A stretch of 64,000 nt of DNA from Citrobacter sp. Awk 4 (GCF_028069725.1 NZ_JANEWG010000004.1:84675-148674), one strand, 5' to 3'; positions 38,887 through 49,168 are shown, counted from the first letter of the stretch. Made by a program: numbers and translations. The notes: generated from the sequence alone by a model not told the origin.

Positions 38887-39135
38887 GAAATTCATTAAGA
38901 GCCCTTACATTTCAGTGTGATGGTTGTCACGTTTTTGTTAGGGTGTCGGTGGCTAAGAAAATTCCTGGCATACTGAGGGAGAAGTGGAGGGGAAAAGAGA
39001 AAAACGGAGGGCGAAAAGCTATTTTTGGATGTTAATCTTGTTTTGTGTTTAATTTTTGGTGTTTTATTCTGATGTTTTGATGTTGTTTGATTTTTTAATC
39101 TGAAATTAACAATTTGTGCTAAATTTCGAAATGTA

Positions 39136-39161
39136 ACTTGCCAGAAAATGCTTTGGCAGGT
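39136..39161 (-). terminator. weak hairpin downstream of the J-domain-like gene
   Basis: Arms ACTTGCCA and TGGCAGGT (one G-U pair) with a ten-base loop lie 17 bases after the stop of the minus-strand gene. The downstream strand is AT-rich but has no solid U run. Confidence 0.35.
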
Positions 39162-39177
39162 AGCGACTTTTCGAGGT

Positions 39178-40353
39178 TTAGCCTGCCTGAATCTCCTTCT
39201 CAGCCTGTTTCATTTGCCCTTCCAGCGTGTCACGGATGCCCGTCAGGGTGCGCTCTTGCTCAGATAGCCAGGTCTCTTTATCCAGAACGGAAGTCGCAAG
39301 ACGCCACGCGTTTTCAGACTCCAGTTCAGTAATCTCTTTTCGCAAGGCGTCAATTTGCGTTCTGAGCTGCTCTATTCTGGCGCGCAGGTGTTCGGGATTG
39401 TTCAACCCGTCGCCAGCTATGCTGGGTTCCAGCCCTTGATGAAGCTGGGCGAGTAACGCGCGAATGGCCGCCAAATCGGCATTCTGACGAGCCTGGTTAA
39501 GCTGAACCATCATCTGATGCGCTTTTTCCTTCAACGCGTCGGCGACGACATCCGGATGACAGAGTCGGCTTGCCTGACGCCACAGGCGCTTAAGCTCGTT
39601 ACGCTCATCCGCAGAGAGCTGTTGGTCCCGGTCATGACGATGCAGTGCGTCCTGCTGCTGTTCCCGGTATTGGGCATATTCGTTATCTGCGTTTTCGCGC
39701 GCCTGGCGAGTAGCGCTCTCCTCCTGACGGGTAAAATCATTTTCCAGTTCGCGAATTTCAGCCAGCAGGGCAGTGATAAGTTCGGTCTGTTGCTGAATAC
39801 GTTTTCGCACCTCTGCCGCTTCCCGGGACGTTGAACTGAGACTCACCCAGTGCCGTTTGAGCGTCGCCAGTTGATCAATCGCCTGTGAAATGTACTGCTG
39901 GCAGGATTGGTAGTCCTTTTCTCTGCGCCTGAGTTCGGCCTCTTGCTTGCGTTGCGCGCTGGCGGCCAGTTGTTTACGCAATTCTAAAATGCGGCTCATT
40001 AATGGGCCAAGGCGGAGGTGGTACAGATCATTAAAATCATCGAGGATCTGAATACGGGTATTACGCTTGTCGATCAGTTCGTGTAACTGGGATTCGAGCG
40101 CTTTCAGTTCCAGTTTGGCGGCTGCGATAACCGGATCCTGCCATGTCGACACCGCGCGTTGTGCACCCAGCCAGGCGGTAATCTCACTCAGGGCGTCGCT
40201 GAAACGTCTCTGTTCAAGGGCGTGGGCAATCGACCCTATGGCGGCATCAAGATCGTCGTTTTTCAGGTACGTGAGCTGCTGCCAGATGATCGCTTCATCT
40301 TCCAGTTCAATGGCGCTTTTGACGATCTCTAGCCGTTTAATGATCTTATTCAT
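39178..40353 (-). CDS. coiled-coil protein with internal J-domain-like HPD segment
   Basis: 391 residues from ATG 40353 (a GTG at 40410 would add 19 codons but lacks a ribosome site). Mostly charged helices: coiled coils at about 80-245 and 320-385. Between them, KRLWRQASRLCHPDVVADAL (about 255-274) has the helix II-HPD-helix III layout of a J domain, with HPD at 266-268, followed by MMVQLNQAR. J domains stimulate Hsp70 (DnaK) ATPase. Here it lies deep in the chain rather than at the end. No signal peptide or membrane segment. Partner and role unknown. Confidence 0.65.
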   Translation of the reverse strand: MNKIIKRLEIVKSAIELEDEAIIWQQLTYLKNDDLDAAIGSIAHALEQRRFSDALSEITAWLGAQRAVSTWQDPVIAAAKLELKALESQLHELIDKRNTRIQILDDFNDLYHLRLGPLMSRILELRKQLAASAQRKQEAELRRREKDYQSCQQYISQAIDQLATLKRHWVSLSSTSREAAEVRKRIQQQTELITALLAEIRELENDFTRQEESATRQARENADNEYAQYREQQQDALHRHDRDQQLSADERNELKRLWRQASRLCHPDVVADALKEKAHQMMVQLNQARQNADLAAIRALLAQLHQGLEPSIAGDGLNNPEHLRARIEQLRTQIDALRKEITELESENAWRLATSVLDKETWLSEQERTLTGIRDTLEGQMKQAEKEIQAG

Positions 40354-40633
40354 GAAAACTGTGGCCTGGCATGGCTTAAAAATGAGTGACAGAGAATAGT
40401 TCTGAGACACCCATTTGAAAATACGGAAAAAATATTAAAACGCATTCTGTGGTCTGCGACGCCTTTTCGTCCACCGGAATTCATGAAAATTATCTGTTTC
40501 CCGCAATATTAGGGCTGCAATGGTGTTTTAAACGCCTGTTTTCGCGTTCTCACTTCCGTCGGATTGCGCCTTGCGACAACGAAGTTGAAATGTTAAAAGG
40601 AGCCCCTCAATAAAAACGACACAGGGGTAGGGC

Positions 40634-42028
40634 GTGAAAAACGCGTCAACTGTATCTGACACCAGTGCGTCAGATGCCGCGTCGAACAGTGAACCGACGC
40701 TTCATCGAGGGTTGCAAAACCGTCATATTCAATTGATTGCCCTCGGGGGCGCGATTGGTACGGGTCTGTTTCTGGGAATTGGCCCAGCGATTCAGATGGC
40801 CGGTCCGGCCGTGTTGCTGGGTTATGCTGTTGCCGGGATCATTGCTTTTTTAATTATGCGGCAACTGGGTGAAATGGTTGTCGAAGAACCGGTTTCTGGC
40901 TCTTTCGCCCATTTTGCTTACAAGTATTGGGGACCGTTCGCAGGCTTCCTTTCCGGCTGGAACTACTGGGTGATGTTTGTGCTGGTCGGCATGGCGGAGC
41001 TGACGGCTGCCGGTATTTACATGCAATACTGGTTACCCGAAGTCCCGACCTGGATCTGGGCTGCCGCCTTTTTCATTATTATTAATGCCGTAAACCTGGT
41101 GAATGTGCGTCTGTATGGCGAGACGGAGTTTTGGTTTGCGTTAATCAAAGTGTTGGCGATTATCGGCATGATCGGTTTCGGGCTGTGGATGCTCTTTTCC
41201 GGTAGCGGCGGCGAGCACGCAAGTATCGAAAACCTTTGGCGTTATAACGGCTTTTTTGCCACTGGCTGGAACGGTTTAATTCTCTCGCTGGCGGTGATCA
41301 TGTTCTCGTTCGGTGGGCTGGAGTTGATTGGTATTACTGCGGCGGAAGCGTGCGATCCGCAAAAAAGCATCCCGAAAGCGGTGAACCAGGTGGTTTACCG
41401 TATTTTGCTGTTTTATATCGGTTCTCTGGTGGTGCTGCTCGCGCTTTATCCGTGGGTAGAGGTGAAATCGAACAGCAGTCCGTTTGTGATGATTTTTCAC
41501 AATCTGGACAGCAACATAGTGGCCTCCGCGTTGAATTTTGTCATTCTGGTGGCCTCGCTGTCGGTCTATAACAGCGGCGTCTATTCCAATAGCCGGATGC
41601 TGTTTGGGCTGTCCGTTCAGGGCAATGCGCCGAAATTCTTAACCCGTGTCAGCCACCGTGGCGTGCCGGTGAACTCGCTACTGCTTTCCGGGGCGGTCAC
41701 CTCGCTGGTGGTCTTGATCAACTACCTGCTGCCGCAAAAAGCGTTCAGTTTGTTGATGGCTCTGGTGGTGGCGACCCTGCTGCTGAACTGGATCATGATT
41801 TGCCTGGCGCACCTGCGTTTTCGTGCGGCAATGCGCCGCAAAGGGCGTGATACGCAGTTCAAGGCGCTTCTCTATCCTGCCGGGAACTACCTGTGTATCG
41901 CGTTTTTGGCGATGATTCTGGTTTTAATGTGCACGATCGACGATATGCGTCTGTCGGCGATGTTACTGCCCGTGTGGGTTCTGTTCCTGTTTGTGACTTT
42001 CAAACTGCTGCGCCGTAAAACCCGCTAA
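40634..42028 (+). CDS. pheP: phenylalanine-specific permease PheP
   Basis: 464 residues, nearly the same as E. coli PheP throughout. GTG start gives MKNASTVSDT, matching the E. coli N-terminus. Twelve membrane helices; helix 1 has the amino-acid-binding GGAIGTGLFLGIG of the APC family. It imports phenylalanine with protons. The usual neighbour ybdG follows in convergent orientation. No clear TyrR box was seen in the leader. Confidence 0.97.
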   Translation: MKNASTVSDTSASDAASNSEPTLHRGLQNRHIQLIALGGAIGTGLFLGIGPAIQMAGPAVLLGYAVAGIIAFLIMRQLGEMVVEEPVSGSFAHFAYKYWGPFAGFLSGWNYWVMFVLVGMAELTAAGIYMQYWLPEVPTWIWAAAFFIIINAVNLVNVRLYGETEFWFALIKVLAIIGMIGFGLWMLFSGSGGEHASIENLWRYNGFFATGWNGLILSLAVIMFSFGGLELIGITAAEACDPQKSIPKAVNQVVYRILLFYIGSLVVLLALYPWVEVKSNSSPFVMIFHNLDSNIVASALNFVILVASLSVYNSGVYSNSRMLFGLSVQGNAPKFLTRVSHRGVPVNSLLLSGAVTSLVVLINYLLPQKAFSLLMALVVATLLLNWIMICLAHLRFRAAMRRKGRDTQFKALLYPAGNYLCIAFLAMILVLMCTIDDMRLSAMLLPVWVLFLFVTFKLLRRKTR

Positions 42029-42034
42029 AGAATA

Positions 42035-42063
42035 GCCGATCTCATCAGTCAGGTGAGATCGGC
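42035..42063. terminator. hairpin between convergent pheP and ybdG
   Basis: Perfect arms GCCGATCTCA and TGAGATCGGC with a nine-base loop, seven bases after the pheP stop. The U tract is short (ATCTTCC), so it may be a shared transcript end. Confidence 0.65.
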
Positions 42064-42082
42064 ATCTTCCCTGGACGTCTAA

Positions 42083-43327
42083 TTAGCTCTGAATCGCGCC
42101 CGATAACGATCGGATATCATTGCCGGTTGGCGACTGGTGGATGCGCAAACCGAACTCTTCGATGACGGCAAAAATGTGATCGAAAATATCGGCCTGAATG
42201 CTCTCGTATTCCAGCCAGACGACGGTATTGGTGAACGCGTAAATCTCGATGGGTAAGCCGTGATCGTCCGGTGCCAGCTGGCGCACCATCATCGTCATAT
42301 CTTTGCGGATCCGTGGGTGATGACGTAGATATTCATTCAGATAAGCGCGGAAGGTGCCAATGTTGGTCATCTGACGGTGATTGAGTACCGACTCCGGGGC
42401 CGCTAATTGTTGGTTCCATTGATTAATTTCCTGATGGCGCGAGGTTAAATAAGGCGCTAACAGATGCGCTTTATTCAGCTTTTGCAGCTCCTCTTCACTG
42501 AGGAAATGAATACTGGTCGCGTCAATATTGATACTGCGTTTGATTCGACGGCCACCGGAAGCGGACATGCCACTCCAGTTTTTAAACGAGTCGGACACCA
42601 GCGACCAGGTTGGGATGGTGGTGATGGTATTATCCCAGTTACGCACTTTCACCGTGGTTAAGCCGATATCGATCACCGCGCCGTCCGCGCCGTATTTCGG
42701 CATCTCCAGCCAGTCGCCCAGCTTGAGCATATCGTTGGCAGAGAGTTGGATCCCGGCGACCAGCCCGAGAATGGGGTCTTTGAACACCAACATCAACACG
42801 GCGGCCATAGCGCCGAGGCCGCTGATCAGAATCGCAGGCGATTGACCAATTAACAGCGAAATCATCAGAATACCGACCAGAATCGCGCCGATAAGCTTAA
42901 TGCCCTGGAAGATCCCCTTTAACGGAAGCTGAGACGCCGCGGGGAATTTTTGCGCCAGATTTAGGATCACGTCCAGCAGGGAGAACATCGACAGCAGGGA
43001 ATACATCATGATCCACAGCTGCGCACAGGTGGTCAGGATGTCTGCGGCTTCGCTGCCTTTTTGTAACCAAAGTACGGCCTGGATGTTGACGATAATCCCT
43101 TGCAGGGTAAACGCCAGCCGGTGAAAAAGCTTATTCTGCGTAATAATTTGCAGCCACAGGTGGGAACTGGCCGTCGCACGCCTCTCAAAGGCACGCAGCA
43201 CACCCCAGTGCAAAACAATATGCACAATAATGGCCGTCAGAAAAATAATGCCAAAAATCATCACCAGCGAGGTGGTGTGATTCATTTCAATGCCTAACTC
43301 CTCTACCTGAGATATCAATTCCTGCAT
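42083..43327 (-). CDS. ybdG: miniconductance mechanosensitive channel YbdG
   Basis: 414 residues, an MscS-family protein close to E. coli YbdG. Five hydrophobic segments lead to the pore helix region ([28 protein letters not shown]) and a beta domain ([30 protein letters not shown]). It opens under membrane tension or osmotic stress. Conserved neighbour order pheP-ybdG-nfsB. Confidence 0.96.
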   Translation of the reverse strand: MQELISQVEELGIEMNHTTSLVMIFGIIFLTAIIVHIVLHWGVLRAFERRATASSHLWLQIITQNKLFHRLAFTLQGIIVNIQAVLWLQKGSEAADILTTCAQLWIMMYSLLSMFSLLDVILNLAQKFPAASQLPLKGIFQGIKLIGAILVGILMISLLIGQSPAILISGLGAMAAVLMLVFKDPILGLVAGIQLSANDMLKLGDWLEMPKYGADGAVIDIGLTTVKVRNWDNTITTIPTWSLVSDSFKNWSGMSASGGRRIKRSINIDATSIHFLSEEELQKLNKAHLLAPYLTSRHQEINQWNQQLAAPESVLNHRQMTNIGTFRAYLNEYLRHHPRIRKDMTMMVRQLAPDDHGLPIEIYAFTNTVVWLEYESIQADIFDHIFAVIEEFGLRIHQSPTGNDIRSLSGAIQS

Positions 43328-43419
43328 AATGTCTCCTTAATAAACAGAGACCTATGATGACGGCTGTAGAGAAATTATGCAAATGCGGGCAGGGGAGGCA
43401 AAGCGCAGGGTACTTACCG

Positions 43420-43449
43420 GCCGGATATCAGGCAACGCCTTGATCCGGC
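43420..43449. repeat. REP-like palindrome between ybdG and nfsB
   Basis: An imperfect palindrome with arms GCCGGATATCAGGC and GCCTTGATCCGGC around AAC lies 14 bases beyond the nfsB stop. It has the GCCGGAT...ATCCGGC ends of enterobacterial REP elements and probably stabilises the nfsB transcript. Confidence 0.75.
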
Positions 43450-43463
43450 ACGGAAAGTGCGTT

Positions 43464-44117
43464 TTAGACTTCTGTCAGGGTCGTTTCCTGAGGCAGACGC
43501 GATTTCGGCAGGGCCGCGTTAAAATCTTCAACACTGTGATGTCCGACGGGCACGACGACCAGACTGGTGTAGCCTTTTTCCGTCAGACCAAACTCTGCGT
43601 CGAGAATGTCGGCATCAAAACCTTCAATGGGAACCGCGTCGAGACCCATCGCCGCCACGCCCAACAGGAAGTTACCCACGTTGAGGTAAACCTGTTTCGC
43701 CATCCAGTGATTGTCGTCTTTGAGCTCTTTACGGTGCATATCGGCGAAGAACGTACGGCCTTTGTGGTTCGCGGCTTTGGCTTCCGGCGTGGCGAAGCGG
43801 CCATCGCTCTCTTCCTGATCCACGACGCGCGTCAGCCAGGCATCATCCATCGCTGTTTTGGCACAGAAGACCACCACGTGGGACGCGTCGAGCATTTTGC
43901 GTTCGTTAAACACAAAATTACCGGCGGCGGATTTCGCCACGCGTGCTTTACCGGCATCGGTGCTGGCAACGATGAAATGCCACGGCTGTGAGTTGGTGCT
44001 GGACGGGCTGAACTGCAGCAACGTTTTCAGCTTTTCAGCTTCCTCTGTGGTCAGTTTTTTGCTGGGGTCGAACGCCTTAGTGGAGTAGCGTTTTAAGGCG
44101 ACAGAAACTATATCCAT
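43464..44117 (-). CDS. nfsB: oxygen-insensitive NAD(P)H nitroreductase NfsB
   Basis: 217 residues from ATG 44117 ([22 protein letters not shown]), the E. coli start; an extension to 44141 is not needed. FMN-binding residues are in [18 protein letters not shown] and the late PIEGFD strip. It reduces nitroaromatics such as nitrofurans and quinones by two-electron steps in the cytoplasm. RamA/MarA-type regulators raise nfsB in relatives, and the ram genes are close by. Confidence 0.97.
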   Translation of the reverse strand: MDIVSVALKRYSTKAFDPSKKLTTEEAEKLKTLLQFSPSSTNSQPWHFIVASTDAGKARVAKSAAGNFVFNERKMLDASHVVVFCAKTAMDDAWLTRVVDQEESDGRFATPEAKAANHKGRTFFADMHRKELKDDNHWMAKQVYLNVGNFLLGVAAMGLDAVPIEGFDADILDAEFGLTEKGYTSLVVVPVGHHSVEDFNAALPKSRLPQETTLTEV

Positions 44118-44237
44118 AAATACTCCTGAGTGTTTTGGCACCCTCTGCGGGTGCGTTACGTGCCAGCAGAGTACAGGGTTGGCGGAGAAAAGATAAGAGA
44201 GAAAAATGCAAAAACACTTATCCGCGTCGGCGATAAA

Positions 44238-44609
44238 TCAGCCTGGACGTAACCGTTTCTGATCTTTTTTTGCCAGACCATCGACCACCTGGTTCCACGA
44301 ATCATTCAGCAAATCGTGAAGCAGTGACTCGCTGATATCATCGCCAGGGTAGACGGAGATCCAGTGTTTTTTGTTCATGTGATAGCCAGGCTCAATGCTG
44401 GGATAAATTTGCTGATTAAGCAGTGATTTTTGCGGATCGGACTTCAGATTAATGATTGGGCGGCTTTGATGCACTAAGGCAATCATGAAAATCTTGCCAC
44501 CCACTTTAAAGACGTCGTATTCCGGGCCGAACGGCCAGCAGAGCTCGGTAAACGGCAGTTCAAGCGCGATGCGTTTCGCGCATTCATGCAGGGTTTGCCC
44601 ATCCATCAT
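44238..44609 (-). CDS. ybdF: MmcQ/YjbR-family protein YbdF
   Basis: 123 residues of the MmcQ/YjbR (DUF419) double-wing family, identified by [19 protein letters not shown] and [13 protein letters not shown]. The biochemical role is not known; the fold resembles DNA-binding proteins. It overlaps ramR by four bases (ramR stop 44606, ybdF start 44609), so it is transcribed with ramR. Confidence 0.9.
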   Translation of the reverse strand: MMDGQTLHECAKRIALELPFTELCWPFGPEYDVFKVGGKIFMIALVHQSRPIINLKSDPQKSLLNQQIYPSIEPGYHMNKKHWISVYPGDDISESLLHDLLNDSWNQVVDGLAKKDQKRLRPG

Positions 44610-45187
44610 CTTTCCTCACGGGTCAGGGCGCGCCACATCGCTTCAAAACCCAGCGAGATAAATTCACCGGCGCGGGCGGGATCGCGGGCGGCGAACTCAA
44701 TGGTGGTTTCCGCCAGCGAAAGAAACAGCGCATCGCCAAACGCGCGGTATTCCTCAGACATGAACACCGGCAGCACCGAGCGATGGCAGAGATCGCGCAG
44801 TTCAGGGAACATGTCATCAGCCTGCTGCTCTGTCTCTTTGGTGATCTTTTCACTGACCGCGAGCTGGCGAATGGTGCGATGCCCGCTGGTGTTGTTCAGA
44901 CCCCAGTTGATGTAGCTCTTCCAGATGAAGTGGGTCAGGGCCTTGTCATCGGTAATTGAACGATCCAGTTCCGCCATCATGGACTGACAGAGATTCTGTT
45001 TCAGATGGAGATAAAGCGCGTTGATTAAGTCATCTTTTGTCGCGAAATAGCGAAACAACGTTCCCTCTGCAACCCCTGCGCCTCGGGCGATGACCGCCGT
45101 CGATGCCGCGATGCCCGATTGTGCGATCGCTGTGGTTGCGGCTTCCAGTAATGCCTGTTTTTTGTCTTCACTCTTCGGACGAGCCAC
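44606..45187 (-). CDS. ramR: TetR-family repressor RamR
   Basis: 193 residues, the length of Salmonella RamR. N-terminal helix-turn-helix at about 25-50 ([26 protein letters not shown]); the C-terminal helical domain binds drugs and bile acids in the family and releases DNA. It lies divergent to romA-ramA with its palindromic operator between them. Loss of RamR in relatives raises RamA and AcrAB-TolC efflux. The gene here is full length and shows no damage. Confidence 0.93.
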   Translation of the reverse strand: MARPKSEDKKQALLEAATTAIAQSGIAASTAVIARGAGVAEGTLFRYFATKDDLINALYLHLKQNLCQSMMAELDRSITDDKALTHFIWKSYINWGLNNTSGHRTIRQLAVSEKITKETEQQADDMFPELRDLCHRSVLPVFMSEEYRAFGDALFLSLAETTIEFAARDPARAGEFISLGFEAMWRALTREER

Positions 45188-45303
45188 TACACTTTACCCT
45201 TAAGTCTGTAAGAAAATAGGATTGAATCACGGCATGTGCAGCGCCGCAACGGCGAATGTCAAAGATTGAAAATCATCTTGACGGGAAACGTTCGCTTTCT
45301 ATA

Positions 45304-45323
45304 ATGAGTGCTTACTCACTCAT
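45304..45323. promoter_or_regulatory. RamR operator
   Basis: A perfect inverted repeat ATGAGTG-N6-CACTCAT lies between ramR and romA. It has the same arms as the RamR site described in Salmonella and Klebsiella. Because it must lie outside the coding region, it also argues against the upstream romA start at 45256. Confidence 0.9.
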
Positions 45324-45378
45324 AATCAAGAGTCAGCCGCGCAAACCATCGGAAAGGAGCGCGTTTTCGGGTCAGGAT

Positions 45379-46479
45379 ATGAAGCGTCTCACCGTTTGTG
45401 TGGTTTTTATTATGCTTATTGCCTCAGCAGCCAGTTTGCCGTTTGTTCTGAATCCCGGGTTTGGTCAGACGCCGCAAGGCAGCCAGTTAACCCGGGTTGA
45501 ACAGTCGCCGCACTATCGCGATGGCGCGTTTCACAATACATTGCCGACGCCTGGTTATACCGGAGATAAAGGGATGATTGCCGCGTGGTGGGAGTTTCTG
45601 GTGGCGAAACGGGAAAATGCGCGCCCGCCTCAACCCTTGCCGCTGGTGCCCACCGATATTGCCGATTTGCCGCAAACGCAGGAGACGCTTATCTGGCTGG
45701 GGCACTCGTCCTGGTACCTGCAACTGGCGGGCAAACGCATTCTGATTGACCCCGTATTCAGCAACTACGCCGCGCCGTTTTCGTTTTTAAACAAAGCATT
45801 TGCCGGACATTACCCGTGGACGGCACACACGATGCCGGAGATCGATCTGCTGGTTATTTCGCACGATCACTATGACCATCTGGATTACGCCACCATCACG
45901 GCGTTAATGCCGAAGATTAAGCGGGCGATTGTGCCGCTGGGCGTTGGCTCGCATCTGCGCTATTGGGGAATGAACAGCGACATTATTGAAGAGCGCGACT
46001 GGAACCAGTCCGTCAGGGTCGACGACGCACTGATGGTGCATGTCTTGCCCGCCCGGCATTTTTCGGGGCGCGGCATTAAACGCAACCAGACCTTGTGGGC
46101 GAGTTTCATGTTTGAGACGCCGGAACAGAGAATTTACTACAGCGGTGACACGGGTTACGGGCCGCACTTTAAAGCGATCGGGGAACAGTTTGGCTCCGTG
46201 GATCTGGCGATCATGGAAAACGGCCAGTACGACCAGGACTGGAAGTACATCCATATGATGCCGGAAGAAACGGCGAGGGCCGCGCAGGATCTGCATGCAA
46301 AGGCGGTTTTACCCGGCCATGCAGGGCGCTTTGTGTTGGCGAAACATACCTGGGACGATCCGTATAAATGTCTGGCGCTTGCCAGTCGCAATAAAGATTA
46401 CCGTCTGCTGACGCCGATGTTAGGCGAACAGGTCAATCTGGCTGACCCAACGCAGGCGTTTACGGCCTGGTGGGAATAA
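45379..46479 (+). CDS. romA: metallo-beta-lactamase-fold protein RomA
   Basis: 366 residues from ATG 45379; the frame is open from 45256 but the RamR operator lies in that part. An N-terminal hydrophobic segment (LTVCVVFIMLIASAASLPFVL) suggests a membrane anchor or signal. The metal motif is SHDHYDH, with GHSSWYLQLAGKRILIDPVFS before it and YSGDTGYGPHF and LPGHAGRF after, as in the UlaG/NAPE-PLD branch. In Klebsiella and Enterobacter, romA is co-transcribed with ramA and affects outer-membrane proteins; its substrate is unsettled. Same order here. Confidence 0.9.
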   Translation: MKRLTVCVVFIMLIASAASLPFVLNPGFGQTPQGSQLTRVEQSPHYRDGAFHNTLPTPGYTGDKGMIAAWWEFLVAKRENARPPQPLPLVPTDIADLPQTQETLIWLGHSSWYLQLAGKRILIDPVFSNYAAPFSFLNKAFAGHYPWTAHTMPEIDLLVISHDHYDHLDYATITALMPKIKRAIVPLGVGSHLRYWGMNSDIIEERDWNQSVRVDDALMVHVLPARHFSGRGIKRNQTLWASFMFETPEQRIYYSGDTGYGPHFKAIGEQFGSVDLAIMENGQYDQDWKYIHMMPEETARAAQDLHAKAVLPGHAGRFVLAKHTWDDPYKCLALASRNKDYRLLTPMLGEQVNLADPTQAFTAWWE

Positions 46480-46504
46480 GGATTTTTTTAGAGGGGAGAG
46501 CACG

Positions 46505-46846
46505 ATGACGATTTCTGCTCGGGTTATCGACACGATTGTGGCGTGGATAGATGACAATTTAAATCAGCCGCTACGCATTGATGATATCGCGCGTCATGCG
46601 GGCTATTCAAAGTGGCATCTGCAACGCCTGTTTTTACAGTACAAAGGAGAGAGTCTGGGGCGCTACATTCGACAGCGTAAACTGCGGCTGGCCGCGCAAG
46701 ATTTACGTGATACAGATCAGAAAGTGTATGACATCTGTCTGAAATACGGCTTTGATTCGCAGCAGACGTTTACGCGGATGTTTACCCGTACGTTTAACCA
46801 GCCGCCGGGTGCGTACCGTAAAGAAAATCATAGCCGCGCGCACTAA
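46505..46846 (+). CDS. ramA: AraC-family multidrug-resistance activator RamA
   Basis: 113 residues with the two helix-turn-helix motifs of the MarA/SoxS/RamA group (IARHAGYSKWHLQRLFLQYKG and CLKYGFDSQQTFTRMFTRTF), ending PPGAYRKENHS as in Salmonella RamA. It is a single-domain activator that binds marboxes and raises AcrAB-TolC and lowers porin. It follows romA by 25 bases with a GAGGGGAG ribosome site. Control: RamR at the operator upstream of romA. Confidence 0.96.
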   Translation: MTISARVIDTIVAWIDDNLNQPLRIDDIARHAGYSKWHLQRLFLQYKGESLGRYIRQRKLRLAAQDLRDTDQKVYDICLKYGFDSQQTFTRMFTRTFNQPPGAYRKENHSRAH

Positions 46847-46883
46847 AAAGCCGCGGGAGGCGTAATAGCGCCGCCTTTGCGAC

Positions 46884-47132
46884 TCACTGCGCCAGTGAGA
46901 ACCAGCGCCGCCAGATAAAACGAATCACAACGTATTCGATAGCACCAAGCACCAGAAACCACAGGCAAAATAACAGGGTGTAAAACTGGTTGAGATCCAT
47001 CAAATGAAAGGTCGCAACCAGTTTTTGCGCCAGCACCAGGCCAAGCGACGGCGCGGGCAGCAGTAAACAAGAGAGAAACGCCATCAGCAGAATACCGGCA
47101 GCGGTCATCAACGATTCAAGGGGGTGTTTCAT
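46884..47132 (-). CDS. ybdJ: small inner-membrane protein YbdJ
   Basis: 82 residues, mainly two hydrophobic segments (about 10-34 and 47-70) and a basic C-terminus (RFIWRRWFSLAQ). Matches E. coli YbdJ (DUF1158) by sequence memory and position beside ybdK. Function unknown. Confidence 0.9.
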   Translation of the reverse strand: MKHPLESLMTAAGILLMAFLSCLLLPAPSLGLVLAQKLVATFHLMDLNQFYTLLFCLWFLVLGAIEYVVIRFIWRRWFSLAQ

Positions 47133-47198
47133 GGCTTTGTTAAACTTGAGTTAAAAAGCCATTGTCCGGGATATCGTCAGCTAACGCAAACCTCGCTG

Positions 47199-48317
47199 TT
47201 AAACGCCCGCCCAGATTTCCGCATGTTTTTTTACCAGACCGGTTAACGAACCGCCTTGTGCGACGAAATGACGCATTTGCTGCGCTTCGTTCAACCCATT
47301 TTTTACCTGCAGATGCAGTGCCTCAATCGCGCTGGCGGCATTAACCTTGTCAGCAAAGGGGGCGACTTTTTCCAGCAGACGCAGCGTGTCGTCCGCCAGT
47401 GGGTGCTGCTCACCGGTGTGTACATCCGTCACAATACCGTCCAGACCGTAACGACACGCCTGAAAACGGTTGAAATTATACAGCAGGTAATCGCGCTCCT
47501 GATATTTAAACGGGCGCTCAGAGAGTAACCAGCAGGCGGTGGCCTGAATCAATCCCGCGATATTGATCGCGTGGCTCAGGGTCAGTGGCGTATCCATCAC
47601 TCTGACTTCTACCGTCCCAAAGTGAGGGCTGGGGCGAATATCCCAGTGCAAATCTTTGATGCTGTCGATCAAACTGGTGTAGCTCAAACGGCGAAAAAGG
47701 CCCTCAAATTCCTGCCAGTTGCTGACCCACGGCATGGGGCCGTTATCCGGAAAGGCAGAGAAGATATTTAGCCGCGAGGAGGCAAAGCGGGTGTCCGAAC
47801 CCTGCATATAGGGAGAGGCGGCAGAGAGGGCAATAAAATGCGGCACAAAGCGGGACAAGCCGTGCAGCAGGTTGATGGCGTCATCAGCGCTGGCGCAACC
47901 GACATGCACATGCTGGCCAAATACGGTCGCTTGTTGGATCAGATAACCAAAGTTTTCCAGGTTACGTTGATAGCGTTTATCGTCACAGACTTGCTGGCGC
48001 TGCCATGTCTGAAACGGATGGGTGCCGCCGCCGCAAATGGCGAGATGCTGGCTCGCTGCGGCGTTCAGGATAGCCTGCTGCATCGCCGAAAACTGTGCGG
48101 CAGCCTGGTCGATGTTATGGCAAATACCGGTTGCCATCTCCAGCATGCTTTCGGTGATATCGTGCTTCACTTCTCCGGCCTGAAGGTGGGGGATGACCGC
48201 ATCAATAAGGTGGGAGGAATCCTGGCTCAAATCATAGCCCGGCGGGTTAACCACCTGCATTTCCAGCTCGATGCCCAGCGTAAACGGTGTGGAGATGTGA
48301 AAGTCGGGTAGCGGCAT
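47199..48317 (-). CDS. ybdK: putative glutamate-cysteine ligase 2, YbdK
   Basis: 372 residues, close to E. coli YbdK throughout ([65 protein letters not shown]). Glutamine-synthetase-like ATP-dependent carboxylate-amine ligase fold; the E. coli protein has weak gamma-glutamylcysteine-forming activity. Cytoplasmic. Tail of ybdJ lies 67 bases downstream, same strand. Confidence 0.95.
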   Translation of the reverse strand: MPLPDFHISTPFTLGIELEMQVVNPPGYDLSQDSSHLIDAVIPHLQAGEVKHDITESMLEMATGICHNIDQAAAQFSAMQQAILNAAASQHLAICGGGTHPFQTWQRQQVCDDKRYQRNLENFGYLIQQATVFGQHVHVGCASADDAINLLHGLSRFVPHFIALSAASPYMQGSDTRFASSRLNIFSAFPDNGPMPWVSNWQEFEGLFRRLSYTSLIDSIKDLHWDIRPSPHFGTVEVRVMDTPLTLSHAINIAGLIQATACWLLSERPFKYQERDYLLYNFNRFQACRYGLDGIVTDVHTGEQHPLADDTLRLLEKVAPFADKVNAASAIEALHLQVKNGLNEAQQMRHFVAQGGSLTGLVKKHAEIWAGV

Positions 48318-48458
48318 AGTGGACTCGTGTGTGGGTATTTCTTCCTTATTATAGAAGACGGTATTTATTCACCGGATTGATGATTTCCTGAACGGCGTCT
48401 TTTCTTGCCACCAGCAAACTGATATAAAAATTTAACGACCAATCTGCTGGGGTGAACT

Positions 48459-49163
48459 GTGCCGGAAATTAATCTGTATGGACAAACGGTGGGCGACGCG
48501 CTGCCGGACTGGACGGGGGCGTCACGGCTTTCCCGTGTTGTGCTTGACGGGCGTTATTGTCGACTGGAACCCCTCGAACCAGAACGTCATGCCGCTGACC
48601 TGTTCGATGCTTATGCGCAGGCCGCCGATGAGCGTGACTGGACCTGGCTTGCCAGTGAACGCCCGGAAAGCGTGCAGGTGACAACCCGCTGGCTCGATGG
48701 CAAAGCCGGTGACCAGACGCTGGTGCCGTTTGCCGTTATTGATGCCCGATCGGCACGTGCGGTCGGGCTGGTCTGTTATATGGCGATTGAGCAAGAGCAT
48801 GGGTCGGTTGAGATCGGACATGTGACCTGGTCGCCGCGAATGAAGCAGACGGTGTTGGGTACAGAAGCCATCTGGCTTTTGTTGGGCCATGCCTTTGCGC
48901 AAGGATACCGTCGCATTGAATGGAAATGCGATTCTCTGAATACCGCATCGCGCCAGGCGGCAGAGCGATTAGGTTTTGTCTATGAAGGACGGTTTCGGCA
49001 AAAAATTGTGCGCAAAGGACGCAATCGCGACAGCGACTGGTTGTCGATGATTGATGGCGAATGGCCGCAATGTGATCGCGCGCTGCAATGCTGGCTGGCG
49101 CCGGAGAATTTTGATGAGCACGGCCAGCAGAGAAAAACGCTGGTGGCGTGTCGGGGAGCATAA
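48459..49163 (+). CDS. GNAT-family acetyltransferase (RimJ/RimL-like)
   Basis: 234 residues from GTG 48459 behind GGGGTGA. The acyl-CoA-binding core is visible from about 110 to 185: VEIGHVTWSPRMKQTVLGTEA, EWKCDSLNTASRQAAERLGF and YEGRFRQKIVRKGRNRDSDW, the pattern of the group that acetylates ribosomal-protein N-termini, polyamines or small amines. Substrate not known. The gene lies between ybdK and the bet genes, where E. coli K-12 has hokE and entD. Confidence 0.85.
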   Translation: MPEINLYGQTVGDALPDWTGASRLSRVVLDGRYCRLEPLEPERHAADLFDAYAQAADERDWTWLASERPESVQVTTRWLDGKAGDQTLVPFAVIDARSARAVGLVCYMAIEQEHGSVEIGHVTWSPRMKQTVLGTEAIWLLLGHAFAQGYRRIEWKCDSLNTASRQAAERLGFVYEGRFRQKIVRKGRNRDSDWLSMIDGEWPQCDRALQCWLAPENFDEHGQQRKTLVACRGA

Positions 49164-49168
49164 GTGAG

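Larger units (their letters stand above)
38560..39177. other. 618-base AT-rich regulatory region
   Basis: This non-coding stretch precedes the LuxR-type gene (minus strand). It holds a perfect palindrome, ATCCTAA-GTGA-TTAGGAT (38869-38886), a purine-rich block (about 38970-39015) and long AT runs, as expected of an H-NS-silenced promoter region. No ORF above noise and no RNA gene was recognised. Confidence 0.45.

Noticed and set aside
43377..43991. 204-codon plus-strand frame opposite nfsB
   Set aside because: Antisense shadow of a well-conserved gene with no independent start signals.
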